Below, in pieces: positions 15,839-24,260 of a stretch of DNA of 64,000 nt (the stretch's first letter is position 1; every line of letters begins with the position of its first letter). A program made the translations under genes and the position numbers. Source of the DNA: Chitinophaga pinensis (GTDB lineage: Bacteria; Bacteroidota; Bacteroidia; Chitinophagales; CAIOSU01); contig CAMDKI010000002.1 in assembly GCA_945901065.1 (NCBI GenBank), positions 124,001-188,000 of the forward strand, in the 5' to 3' direction. The notes under the pieces were generated by a model. The model ran no database searches, was not told the origin of the DNA, and saw only the letters and a list, made by a program, of their open reading frames with translations.

Positions 15839-16684
15839 TTATTCTGCAGCCATTAGTTTTACGGTACGCTCAACTGGGTTGTAAGGGGCTTTTACCAAGT
15901 TGCCGTCTTTGTCCAACAACTCCAATTTAATGGTTACATCGCCCAAAGGAAGGCCTTCGATAAACATCGATTGCCATTTGGTAATCAAGAAATCGGTACC
16001 ATTAATGGTAGCACGAACCTTGTATCCATCTTCAGCTAGCGTTACGTTCGACAAAAAGAAATCGAGCAAAAGCTTGTCAGTTTCTTTCGGGCCTTTATAC
16101 TCGCCTTTAGGGCGGCTATAAAACATCATTGGCTTGGTAAGGTCAATCTTCTCAGATTTCGCTTTGCCCACCGTAAACTGTATCAATTGGCTGGCGGTGC
16201 CATTTTTGATACTCTCATGGTACGAGCGCGAAAGAAAAGACAATGCCACATAGTTGCCATCTGGCACCTCTAAATCAAATTGCGGCGTGTAATGTGCAGT
16301 ATATGGCTCATTGTTCAAAATAAGGTGTATATGCTGGCCTTTATCGCTATTCGCACAGTGTACATGCTCGCTGCTGGTTTGAGTACCTAGCTCATAGTTG
16401 CTCACCTCATATACAAAAGTAGTATTGCCCGTTTTTAGCTTAGCGCCTTCTACAGGGTTCGTTATTTTCAAAGTTGCTTCCGGAAAATCGGGCGAGCCAA
16501 CCACGGTGGTCAGTTTCAGTCCGTTTTTTTCGGAAATCAGTTCGCCCGCAGGGTGCTCTGGTTCAGGGGTTGCTACCACCTCTTCGGTGGGGGTAACAGC
16601 AGGTACTTCCTCGGCACCGTCTCCGGCGCATGAGGCAAAAGAAGCTAGGCAAATAGAGGCTAGCAATAGTTTAAAGTTGTTCAT
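15839..16684 (-). CDS. Lipoprotein with His-containing domain
   Basis: A 281-residue lipoprotein: signal MNNFKLLLASICLASFASC, then an acidic Pro/Glu linker. Residues about 55-170 (ATLKITNPVEGAKLKTGNTTFVYEVSNYELG, EHVHCANSDKGQHIHLILNNEPYTAHY, DGNYVALSFLSRSYHESIKN) resemble domains such as DUF4399 in which clustered histidines line one face. The C-terminal half has a second beta-rich region. ATG 16684 is chosen because the signal peptide begins there. It is the second gene after a 53-aa His-rich lipoprotein, beside a copper ATPase; a role in periplasmic metal handling is an inference. Confidence 0.75.
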   Translation of the reverse strand: MNNFKLLLASICLASFASCAGDGAEEVPAVTPTEEVVATPEPEHPAGELISEKNGLKLTTVVGSPDFPEATLKITNPVEGAKLKTGNTTFVYEVSNYELGTQTSSEHVHCANSDKGQHIHLILNNEPYTAHYTPQFDLEVPDGNYVALSFLSRSYHESIKNGTASQLIQFTVGKAKSEKIDLTKPMMFYSRPKGEYKGPKETDKLLLDFFLSNVTLAEDGYKVRATINGTDFLITKWQSMFIEGLPLGDVTIKLELLDKDGNLVKAPYNPVERTVKLMAAE

Positions 16685-16711
16685 AATAAAACACATAAAT
16701 GGGGGGTTAAA

Positions 16712-16755
16712 AAAAGCATTATAATTGGCAAGGCCAGTGTAAACACTGGCCTTGC
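16712..16755 (-). terminator. Perfect 13-bp hairpin between two lipoprotein genes
   Basis: GCAAGGCCAGTGT (16728-16740) and ACACTGGCCTTGC (16743-16755) pair perfectly around AA. On the minus strand a T7 run follows about 9 bases later. It can act as a terminator or partial attenuator between the small His-rich lipoprotein and the larger one. Confidence 0.6.
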
Positions 16756-16769
16756 TTGTAAGTTTTGGT

Positions 16770-16931
16770 TTAGTGGTTATGACCGCTGTGGTCTTCCTCT
16801 GTGTGTTCACCTTCTACTTGTGTAGAATCGGTAGTGGCCGCATCGCCAGCAGGTGCTGCTGTTTCGCTGCTATTGCAAGCATACATACCTACAACCATTA
16901 TTACGGCAAGCATTAATTTGAATTTTTTCAT
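16770..16931 (-). CDS. 53-aa His-rich lipoprotein
   Basis: A very small lipoprotein: signal MKKFKLMLAVIMVVGMYAC with lipobox Cys, then a 34-residue acidic tail NSSETAAPAGDAATTDSTQ...GEHTEEDHSGHNH ending in four histidines and several Glu/Asp. The His cluster suggests metal binding. It lies 71 bases from the divergent CopA-type ATPase gene and 85 bases upstream of another His-containing lipoprotein gene on the same strand. ATG 16931 follows a TAGCTTTA promoter-like element. Its compact signal-Cys-tail architecture supports a real gene despite its size. Confidence 0.7.
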   Translation of the reverse strand: MKKFKLMLAVIMVVGMYACNSSETAAPAGDAATTDSTQVEGEHTEEDHSGHNH

Positions 16932-16965
16932 GGGTTGGTTTGTTGTTTGTGTGAACTATAATAGC

Positions 16966-16973
16966 TAAAGCTA
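16966..16973 (-). promoter_or_regulatory. -7-like element of the His-rich lipoprotein gene
   Basis: TAGCTTTA on the minus strand (TAnnTTTA), about 34 bases before ATG 16931, in the 71-base region shared with the divergent copper ATPase gene. Confidence 0.45.
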
Positions 16974-17002
16974 GCACTTTTTTTGATTAAATTAGTGTAA
17001 CT

Positions 17003-19174
17003 ATGGTATACATAATGCCCGAAAATATGCCTGATACTGAAGATGCAGTTGCTGAAAATGTGAGATTGAACGTAGCAGGAATGACCTGCACTAACTGTGC
17101 GCTGGGCATATCTAAATACCTCGAAAAGCAAGGACTGGAGAACGTTTCAGTGAATTTTGCTACCAACGAGGTGCGATTTAAAGCCAACCATGCAGTAAAG
17201 CTGCCCGATATTGAGGCCGGCATTGAAAAATTGGGTTTTCAGGTGATAAAAGCCCCCACGGTTGATGAACACGGCCATGCACACCCCGTAAGCAAAGGAT
17301 TCACCATAGAACGCAAGCTGCTTTTTTGTGCCCTATTTACCATACCGCTATTGCTGCACATGTTTTGGCATCACCCGTTTTTAATGAACCCTTGGGTGCA
17401 ATTGGCCCTTAGCATGCCAGTAATGTTGGTGGGGCTTTGGCACTTTGGCCGCAGTGCCATGGCATCGCTGCGCACGGGCGTGCCCAATATGGATGTGCTA
17501 ATTACTATTGGTTCAAGCGCGGCGTTTAGCTACAGCCTAGCCGGAGCCATAATGCAATTGGGGCCTAACTTTCTTTTCTTCGAAACGGCTGCTACTATCA
17601 TCACCCTAGTACTTTTGGGTAATGTTATTGAGCACCGCAGTGTGCAGCAAACCACCACCGCTATTGGCGAATTGACCAAACTACAAGTACAAGTAGCCAA
17701 GCGCTTTACACGTAATGCCAACGGGCAAGAACAAGTGGAAGAGGTAAATGCGTCGTTGATTCGCAAAGGCGATGTAGTGCAGGTAAACACTGGCGACAAG
17801 GTGCCGTTTGACGGGAAAATAATTTGGGGGCAAGCTACCATTGACGAGGCGCTAGTAACTGGCGAAAGCATACCCGCAGAGCGAGAACTAAACCAAAAAG
17901 TAATAGGCGGTACCTTGGTAGCCAATGGCAGCATACACATATTAGTAGAGGCCGTTGGCGAAAAAACATACCTAGCCCAGATAATTGAACTGGTAAAAAG
18001 CGCCCAACAAGACAAACCATCTATTCAGCGTTTGGCAGATAGGGTGAGTGCCATATTTGTGCCTGTGGTAATCTTGCTGGCAATTGCGGCATTTCTGTTA
18101 GCTTACTTTGCCCTAGGAGTAGATTTTTCTGGCTCTTTATTGCGCAGTATAGCCGTACTAGCTATTGCCTGCCCATGCGCTATGGGCTTGGCTACGCCCA
18201 CTGCCATTATGGTGGGTGTAGGCCGCGTTACCCGCGAAGGTATATTGATAAAAGGAGGCAAAACGGTTGAGCAACTAGCTAACGTAAAACAAATAGTGTT
18301 CGATAAAACAGGTACCCTTACCACGGGCCATTTCAAAACTAAAACATTTAAATTGTTTCAAGGCTCTGAAGCCGAGGCCATTAGTGTGCTGTTGAGTTTG
18401 GAGCTAAAATCGTCGCACCCTATTGCCAAATCGCTGGTGAGAGAATACAAAGGAACCGAAGAGATTGCCTTTACCCATACCGAGGAGATTAAAGGCAGCG
18501 GCATCCGTGGCTTTGATGCTAACGGCAATGTGTTCGAATCGGGCTCATACCAATTGGTGCGAAACCTTTCTACCGACCATACTTTTGACGTTTATATCCT
18601 CAAAAACAATGAGCTAATAGCAGCTATTGAGTTGCAAGACGAGATAAAACCCGAAGCGCAAGAAACCATAAACTACCTAAACCGCCAAGGCATTAAAAGC
18701 ATTTTATTAAGCGGTGATAGATACGAAAAATGCTACCAAGTGGCTACCACGCTGGGTATAGATGCATTTTATGCTGAGCGAAAGCCCCACGAAAAGCTAG
18801 AAATTATTACCGAACTCAGCAAAAATACTACTACCGCTATGGTAGGCGATGGCATAAACGATGCCCCCGCCTTGGCCAAGGCCACCATAGGTATAAGCCT
18901 AAGCAATGCTACAGAAGTAGCCATTGACAGCTCGCAAGTGATACTCTTAAACGGAAACTTAGCGTACCTTGCCGAGGCCATTAAGGTAAGCAAGGCCACC
19001 GTTACCACCATCAAACAAAATCTTTTTTGGGCCTTTGCTTACAACCTAGTGGCCATACCTATTGCTATGGCCGGGCTGCTCAACCCTATGGTAGCTGCAC
19101 TAAGCATGGCCTTTAGCGATGTAGTAGTGGTAGGCAACTCTATCCGACTAAAATATAGAAGACTCAAAGGGTAA
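17003..19174 (+). CDS. copA: Copper-translocating P1B-type ATPase
   Basis: A 723-residue P-type ATPase. One N-terminal heavy-metal domain carries AGMTCTNCALG (CxxC at residues 29-32). Membrane helices include the ion-binding CPC in AIACPCAMGLATPTA (about residue 389). The actuator loop has VTGESIPAE, the phosphorylation site is VFDKTGTLTTGHF, the nucleotide-binding domain has LELKSSHPIAKSL (the HP motif) and the hinge is MVGDGINDAPALAKA. Together these define a Cu+ exporter in the inner membrane. The ATGs at 17003, 17015 and 17027 are all possible. It is divergent from two lipoproteins that may share its metal role; no CueR- or CsoR-type regulator is next to it. Confidence 0.92.
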   Translation: MVYIMPENMPDTEDAVAENVRLNVAGMTCTNCALGISKYLEKQGLENVSVNFATNEVRFKANHAVKLPDIEAGIEKLGFQVIKAPTVDEHGHAHPVSKGFTIERKLLFCALFTIPLLLHMFWHHPFLMNPWVQLALSMPVMLVGLWHFGRSAMASLRTGVPNMDVLITIGSSAAFSYSLAGAIMQLGPNFLFFETAATIITLVLLGNVIEHRSVQQTTTAIGELTKLQVQVAKRFTRNANGQEQVEEVNASLIRKGDVVQVNTGDKVPFDGKIIWGQATIDEALVTGESIPAERELNQKVIGGTLVANGSIHILVEAVGEKTYLAQIIELVKSAQQDKPSIQRLADRVSAIFVPVVILLAIAAFLLAYFALGVDFSGSLLRSIAVLAIACPCAMGLATPTAIMVGVGRVTREGILIKGGKTVEQLANVKQIVFDKTGTLTTGHFKTKTFKLFQGSEAEAISVLLSLELKSSHPIAKSLVREYKGTEEIAFTHTEEIKGSGIRGFDANGNVFESGSYQLVRNLSTDHTFDVYILKNNELIAAIELQDEIKPEAQETINYLNRQGIKSILLSGDRYEKCYQVATTLGIDAFYAERKPHEKLEIITELSKNTTTAMVGDGINDAPALAKATIGISLSNATEVAIDSSQVILLNGNLAYLAEAIKVSKATVTTIKQNLFWAFAYNLVAIPIAMAGLLNPMVAALSMAFSDVVVVGNSIRLKYRRLKG

Positions 19175-19244
19175 TCTGCATTGAAAATTAGCAAGCAAAG
19201 GGCTACTGCATTTATTGATTTGTTGAGCTTATGCTTACACCTTC

Positions 19245-19724
19245 CTAGTGGTTCATTGCTTTGGGGCCATATTGCCACATAGATATCACCAACCTTACGG
19301 CCAACAACAGCGTCATTATTTCGCACGCAGTAGCAAATAGTATAAACTCGCTCTTGAAATAATAGTAAGTATCAATGGTAGCTTGGCTATGCTCAAACGA
19401 TTTTTCCGGAGTTAAAAACCGCGATATGGTGGCATTGTCCATGTCCCACAGAAAGTCTTGAATGCTTATCAAGAATTGGAAAAAGAGCACGCCCAATATT
19501 CCTATCAAAACCACCCTCATCCACATTTTAGATAGGTACGGCACCCGCTTTACAAACAGAAAGAGCCTAAAAAACGTTACCGTCAAAAAAATGAACACCG
19601 CATTATTGGTCAGATATTCGTTGTTTATGGTGCCAATAACCGGAGTGAGTACCAGTAATGTAAGTAGTGCAGTAAAAGCTAACCAAAGTATCTCGAATAG
19701 CCAAGCTAATTTTGTGTGGGTCAT
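19245..19724 (-). CDS. Four-helix membrane protein of unknown function
   Basis: A 159-residue integral membrane protein with hydrophobic segments near residues 8-30, 40-58, 68-88 and 127-150. It contains FFRLFLFVKRVPYLSKMWMRVVL between helices 2 and 3 and a loop TPEKSFEHSQATIDTYYYFKSEF. I do not recognise a family. Its ATG overlaps the stop of the upstream M3 peptidase gene by 4 bases (ATGA), so the two are translationally coupled. Confidence 0.7.
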   Translation of the reverse strand: MTHTKLAWLFEILWLAFTALLTLLVLTPVIGTINNEYLTNNAVFIFLTVTFFRLFLFVKRVPYLSKMWMRVVLIGILGVLFFQFLISIQDFLWDMDNATISRFLTPEKSFEHSQATIDTYYYFKSEFILFATACEIMTLLLAVRLVISMWQYGPKAMNH

Positions 19725-21454
19725 AATGCTTTGTCGTCAATGGTATTAAGCCAAGCACCAACCTTTTCCATTACGGCTGGCATACAAGCTGGGTCGAATG
19801 GCGATTGAAGTCCTGCTAACTCAACGAGCTTCAAAAACGGCATGCTACCACCTGCTCTGCAAAGAGTAACATAATCGGCCCATGCTTTGTTGCGATCTTG
19901 TTGGCTACGCAACCAATATTGTAGCGCGCACACTTGTGCTAAGGTATAATCGATGTAGTAGAACGGGGAATTGTAAATGTGCTGTTGTTTTTGCCAAAAA
20001 CCACCTTTCTCAAGGTAAGGTATACCATCATGGTCGCGCTCTGGCAGATATTTCTTTTCAATCTCTCGCCATATGCGGTTTCTATCTGCCGGAGCCATTT
20101 CAGGGTTCTCGTACATGATGTGCTGAAACTCATCAACAGCAGCGCCATAAGGCATAAAATACAAAGCTGACGTTACGTGGCTATATTTATACTTATCGGT
20201 ATCAGCTTCAAAAAACAGCTCCATCCAAGGCCAAGTAAAAAACTCCATACTCATGGAGTGAATTTCGCAAGCCTCATAGGTTGGCCAACGATACTCTGGC
20301 ACTGCAAATGCGCGACTGCTATATACTTGAAAAGCGTGGCCCGCTTCGTGCGTAAGCACATCAATATCGTCGCTGGTGCCGTTAAAGTTTGAGTATATAA
20401 ACGGTGCTTGATAGTCTGATAGCATAGTGCAGTAGCCACCTGGTGCCTTGCCGGTTTTGGCTACCAAATCCATCAGGTTGTACTTCTGCATAAAATCAAA
20501 AAACTCATTGGTTTCGGCAGAAAGCTCTTTGTACATAGTTTCGCCATGTGCAACTATCCAATCAGGGTTACCTTTTGGTTTGGCATTTCCGGTATTGAAT
20601 TTAAAGCCGTCGTCGTATATGCGCATTTTATCCAGGCCCAAACGCTCCTTCTGCTTTTGGCGCAATTTGCTCACCAAAGGCACTACGTTTTTCAATATCA
20701 AGTCGCGATATGCTTTAACGTCTTTGGCATTATACTCGGTACGGTTCAATCGAGCATAAGACAGCTCAACATAGTTTTTGTAACCGAGCTTTTGGGCCAT
20801 TTTGGCACGCACTTTCACCAAGTCGTCATATATGCGGTCTAGTTGCTCATGGTTATCGCTCAGGTAGCTAAAAAAGGCCTCCGTAGCGCGCTTGCGCTTG
20901 CTGCGGTCCTTATCGGTCATATATGGCTGTAGCTTCTGCAAATTACACTCCTCGCCATCAAACATTACCTTGGCCGACGACATCAACTTAGTATACTCAC
21001 TGCTTAGCTCGTTCTCACGTTGCATATCTTCAATCACCTCAGGATTAAAGGTATTGAGCTGACAAGCAGCCAAATCAAACAATTGCTTGCCAGTGCGCGC
21101 TTCCAACTCGCTACGGAAATTGCTATTAAGCAACGCTCCATAATAACGGTTAGTATATCCTTCCAAAATTGGCATATTCTGGTCAAAAAAATTCTGTTCC
21201 CCTTCGTAAAAAGCATCGCGGGTGTCAACAGTATGCCTAATAGATACCAAGGTATAAGCCGTATCGAATGCGCGACGAAGGGCATTAATCTGTTCCATGG
21301 CCTCCCATTGCGAATCGGCACTAACCGCATTCTCAAAATCGGCAATAGCTTCGTTAAAATCATGCTCCACTTGCGCCATATCTGGGCGCTCGTATGCAAT
21401 TTCCTCAAATCGTTTCATCGGCATTGCCGAAGCGGTATTGGTTATTGTATCCAT
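19721..21454 (-). CDS. M3 family oligoendopeptidase
   Basis: A 577-residue cytoplasmic zinc metallopeptidase of the M3/PepF group, which trims short peptides. The zinc site is DDIDVLTHEAGHAFQVYSSR (HEAGH) followed about 25 residues later by EACEIHSMSMEFF, whose Glu is the third ligand. The N-terminal helical region and the C-terminal YIDYTLAQVCALQYW segment match the family, and the length is typical. Start at MDTITNTASAMPMKRFEE; ATG at the second or third Met is possible. First gene of a two-gene operon with a small membrane protein. Confidence 0.9.
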   Translation of the reverse strand: MDTITNTASAMPMKRFEEIAYERPDMAQVEHDFNEAIADFENAVSADSQWEAMEQINALRRAFDTAYTLVSIRHTVDTRDAFYEGEQNFFDQNMPILEGYTNRYYGALLNSNFRSELEARTGKQLFDLAACQLNTFNPEVIEDMQRENELSSEYTKLMSSAKVMFDGEECNLQKLQPYMTDKDRSKRKRATEAFFSYLSDNHEQLDRIYDDLVKVRAKMAQKLGYKNYVELSYARLNRTEYNAKDVKAYRDLILKNVVPLVSKLRQKQKERLGLDKMRIYDDGFKFNTGNAKPKGNPDWIVAHGETMYKELSAETNEFFDFMQKYNLMDLVAKTGKAPGGYCTMLSDYQAPFIYSNFNGTSDDIDVLTHEAGHAFQVYSSRAFAVPEYRWPTYEACEIHSMSMEFFTWPWMELFFEADTDKYKYSHVTSALYFMPYGAAVDEFQHIMYENPEMAPADRNRIWREIEKKYLPERDHDGIPYLEKGGFWQKQQHIYNSPFYYIDYTLAQVCALQYWLRSQQDRNKAWADYVTLCRAGGSMPFLKLVELAGLQSPFDPACMPAVMEKVGAWLNTIDDKAL

Positions 21455-21586
21455 TAATTATCTCTTTTTGCGGGTCTCAAACCTTGAAATTAGTTAATAG
21501 TGACTAGTAATTTAGCACCTAAGTACCTATATTTCTTGCACTATTGTATTATTGCCAACTGCATAACAATTGCTAGCAACCCTAAA

Positions 21587-22015
21587 CTAGTGACTGGCAA
21601 CCCTTTTAACATTATAAACGCCCCTTCCGTCGGCAATTGGCTTTGTTTTGTCTTCCTGCCAAGCAATCATGCTGGTAACGATAATTCTGTTGCCACTCCT
21701 GATAATTTGACCCTCTACATACAAGTCCAAAGGTTTGCCTGGTAAAAGGTAATCAACACGCATATCAATGGTGCTAAGCTTATCTTCAAAGCTCACTAAG
21801 GTGGTCATGCCAGCAGCCCCACCTACCGAATCCATAGCAGTGGCCACTATACCACCGTGTAAGGCCCTTGTTCTAGGGTCACCAATCAACGCTTCTCTAA
21901 ACGGTACTTTTATTCTAGCATAACCCTCTCTTATCTCTTCTAACTTGAAACCCAGCAACTGATGCAGGGGTATCATGTTTTCTATAACGTTCTTATACAA
22001 CTCCTCTGGTGCCAT
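21587..22015 (-). CDS. PaaI-type hotdog thioesterase
   Basis: A 142-residue hotdog-fold protein: MAPEELYKNVIENMIPLHQLLGFKLEEIREGYARIKVPFREALIG, then ALHGGIVATAMDSVGGAAGMTTL, the helix and active-site region of PaaI-type acyl-CoA thioesterases, and DMRVDYLLPGKPLDLYVEGQIIRSGNRIIV. It would hydrolyse acyl-CoA esters in the cytoplasm; the natural substrate is not evident. ATG 22015 gives the usual family N-terminus; ATG 22084 would add 23 residues with no family match. Monocistronic. Confidence 0.8.
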   Translation of the reverse strand: MAPEELYKNVIENMIPLHQLLGFKLEEIREGYARIKVPFREALIGDPRTRALHGGIVATAMDSVGGAAGMTTLVSFEDKLSTIDMRVDYLLPGKPLDLYVEGQIIRSGNRIIVTSMIAWQEDKTKPIADGRGVYNVKRVASH

Positions 22016-22164
22016 AGCGCTACTTGATGTGAAATGTTGAATTTTTAAAGTGGCAGGGGAAATTTGATATGTTGCAATGTGCAACTATACTCCATCGCCT
22101 TTCTCTGTCATTGATTACTGATAACAAAGTTAGCCAATAAAATGTGTAGCTATAAATGAAACAA

Positions 22165-22199
22165 CAAAAAGCCCGGAAGCTTTGGCAACCGGGCTTTTG
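22165..22199 (-). terminator. Intrinsic terminator of prs-rplY
   Basis: AAAAGCCCGG pairs with CCGGGCTTTT around a 12-base loop, giving a T-ending hairpin on the minus strand 22 bases past the bL25 stop. Confidence 0.8.
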
Positions 22200-22220
22200 A
22201 AATATATAGTACGTTGCAAA

Positions 22221-22847
22221 TTACTCTGCAGCTTCGGCAGCAACTTCAGCAACTTCAGCAACTGTCTCTTCTTCGTCAGCACTAGCTTTGAAAGTACCAC
22301 GCAAAGCCCTTGGAACCTCAACAGAAGCAACAGGAAGTGGACCCTGATTCAAAATCTCAAAGTTAGCTTGAGAAATATTACGAACCTTGATAGATTTTCC
22401 AAGCTTCAAGTTGGTCACGTTCACCTCAACTTTGTCAACCAAGTTTTCAGGAGTCGACTTCACTTTTAGCTTGCGCAATTTTTGAATCAATTTACCACCA
22501 GCTTTTACACCGTCAGCCTGACCAACCAAAACTATTGGAATGTCGGCAATGATCGTTTTTCCTGGTACCAACTCCAAAAAGTCGATGTGCTGGATTTTAT
22601 CAGACACGGGGTGAAACTGGATGTCTTTTACCAACGCGGTATAAGTTTTGTCTTCCAATTTGATTTCGATTTTATAGAAATCAGGGCTATAAACGATTGG
22701 AGTGAATGAATTGTAAGGGGCAGAGAACATTACATTGTCTGCACCACCATACAAGTTACAAAGCACTTCGCCAGTGTTTCTTAAATTTTTTGCGGCTTTT
22801 TTCCCGTTGTCTGTGCGAAGGGTGCCGTTTAGAACGATAGATTTCAT
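22221..22847 (-). CDS. rplY: Ribosomal protein bL25 (Ctc family)
   Basis: A 208-residue bL25 of the long (CTC/TL5) type, which binds 5S rRNA. MKSIVLNGTLRTDNGKKAAKNLRNTGEVLCNLYGG is the 5S-binding domain. VKDIQFHPVSDKIQHIDFLELVPGKTIIADIPIVLVGQADGVKAGG leads into the C-terminal TL5 beta domain. The tail is acidic and alanine-rich (ADEEETVAEVAEVAAEAAE), common in this phylum. ATG 22847 is preferred; a TTG two codons upstream is also in frame. It lies 21 bases downstream of the PRPP synthetase gene, a conserved pairing. Confidence 0.95.
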   Translation of the reverse strand: MKSIVLNGTLRTDNGKKAAKNLRNTGEVLCNLYGGADNVMFSAPYNSFTPIVYSPDFYKIEIKLEDKTYTALVKDIQFHPVSDKIQHIDFLELVPGKTIIADIPIVLVGQADGVKAGGKLIQKLRKLKVKSTPENLVDKVEVNVTNLKLGKSIKVRNISQANFEILNQGPLPVASVEVPRALRGTFKASADEEETVAEVAEVAAEAAE

Positions 22848-22868
22848 TGTCAAATTTGTTTAAAATAC

Positions 22869-23810
22869 TTATAGCGCGCCGACAAACAGCGAGGTTATTG
22901 ATTTATGTTCATGCGTATTGCGAATGGCCGTTGCAAAGATATTGGCTACCGACAGAACCTTAATCTTATCGCTTTGGCGTTTCAATGGAATGGTATCGCA
23001 CACACCAATTTCAGTTAAAGCTGAGGCTTCAATGCGCTCGTAAGCCTTACCAGAAAGCACTGGGTGGGTGATATATGCCCTAACACTGCGTGCGCCTTGC
23101 TCCATAATAAGGTTAGCAGCATTTACAAGTGTACCAGCAGTATCTACCATGTCATCCACAATAATTACGTTCTTTCCCCTTACATCGCCTATCACAGTCA
23201 TGCTTTCAATTTCATTGGCACGTTTGCGGTGCTTGTCGCAAATCACCAAATCGGCCTCAAAATGCTGAGCGTAACCACGAGCACGTTTAGTGCTACCTAC
23301 ATCGGGCGAAGCAAAAGCCAAGTTATCCAAACCGAGGCTCTCGATATATGGAATAAAAATAGCCGAGCTGCTTAAGTGATCCACAGGAATATCAAAAAAC
23401 CCTTGAATCTGGCCCGCATGCAAGTCCATGGTCATTACCCTATTTGCTCCGGCAGCAGTAATCAAATTGGCAACCAGTTTGGCACCAATCGCTACACGCG
23501 GACGGTCTTTACGGTCTTGACGAGCAAGGCCGAAATAAGGAATAACCGCAGTGATATAATCGGCAGATGCCCTTTTGGCTGCATCAATAATCATGAGCAG
23601 TTCCATTAGGTTGTCTGACGACGGGAAAGTTGATTGTATAATGAAAAAGAACGAACCCCTTACCGACTCAGAGATGATGGGTTGGAACTCACCATCGCTA
23701 AACCGCTCAATTGCTAAACTACCCAAAGGCTTGCCATACGATTCCGCAACACGCTCTGCCAAGTATCTGGAAGCACTGCCGGAAAAGATTTTTACATCTT
23801 GATTATTCAT
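22869..23810 (-). CDS. prs: Ribose-phosphate pyrophosphokinase
   Basis: A 313-residue PRPP synthetase that converts ribose 5-phosphate and ATP to PRPP for nucleotide, His and Trp synthesis. Class I landmarks are KIFSGSASRYLAERVAESYG, the flexible loop YFGLARQDRKDRPRVAIGAKLVANLI, TMDLHAGQIQGFFDIPVDHL (metal-binding), and the PRPP-binding loop VIIVDDMVDTAGTL. Length is standard. Canonical promoter at 23841-23871. First gene of the prs-rplY operon. Confidence 0.96.
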   Translation of the reverse strand: MNNQDVKIFSGSASRYLAERVAESYGKPLGSLAIERFSDGEFQPIISESVRGSFFFIIQSTFPSSDNLMELLMIIDAAKRASADYITAVIPYFGLARQDRKDRPRVAIGAKLVANLITAAGANRVMTMDLHAGQIQGFFDIPVDHLSSSAIFIPYIESLGLDNLAFASPDVGSTKRARGYAQHFEADLVICDKHRKRANEIESMTVIGDVRGKNVIIVDDMVDTAGTLVNAANLIMEQGARSVRAYITHPVLSGKAYERIEASALTEIGVCDTIPLKRQSDKIKVLSVANIFATAIRNTHEHKSITSLFVGAL

Positions 23811-24260
23811 AATTGGGTCAGTCTATCAGCAAAGGGAGCACAAAGATAGCAATTGTGTATTATTATTCCAACAAAAATTGGGTAACAATTGAATTGTAAA
23901 TAGATAACGCAAAATAATGAGGCTAATATTAGGGTTAAACCTAGTGCACAATACTTACAGTAGCGTAATTAATTTGTTATAAGCTATTGATATGCAGCAA
24001 AAAAAAGCACATAGTTGGCTAAACAGTAATACCATCAATTCCTAAAAGATAATCTACTGTAGCGCTGATGATGTTGCATAAATAGATAACTTTTCAAGCA
24101 AAATAAAACAATGTTAAAGTGCTTATGGGATTCTACCATAATCACCCTATCTTACCCATTATTAGTTAACTCAAATCATAGCCAATGTTGCTGCAGATGC
24201 GGTTTTGCAGAGCAAAGTGATTGATTTTGAAGCACAGTATTGTTATAAAATTTATAAAGC
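23811..24260. other. Intergenic region between prs and a serine hydrolase gene
   Basis: A 450-base AT-rich region. Apart from the prs promoter (23841-23871) I find no coding frame, hairpin terminator or repeat in it. The right part should hold the promoter of the divergent serine hydrolase, but no clean TAnnTTTG is visible there. Confidence 0.5.
23841..23871 (-). promoter_or_regulatory. Complete promoter of prs-rplY
   Basis: Minus-strand TTG (23869-23871), a 20-base spacer, then TATCTTTG (23841-23848), matching the Bacteroidota primary-sigma consensus TTG-N19-ish-TAnnTTTG. The leader is about 30 bases. Confidence 0.75.

Noticed and set aside
17530..18015. Minus-strand frame of 161 codons opposite copA
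   Set aside because: Antisense shadow with no signal or family match.
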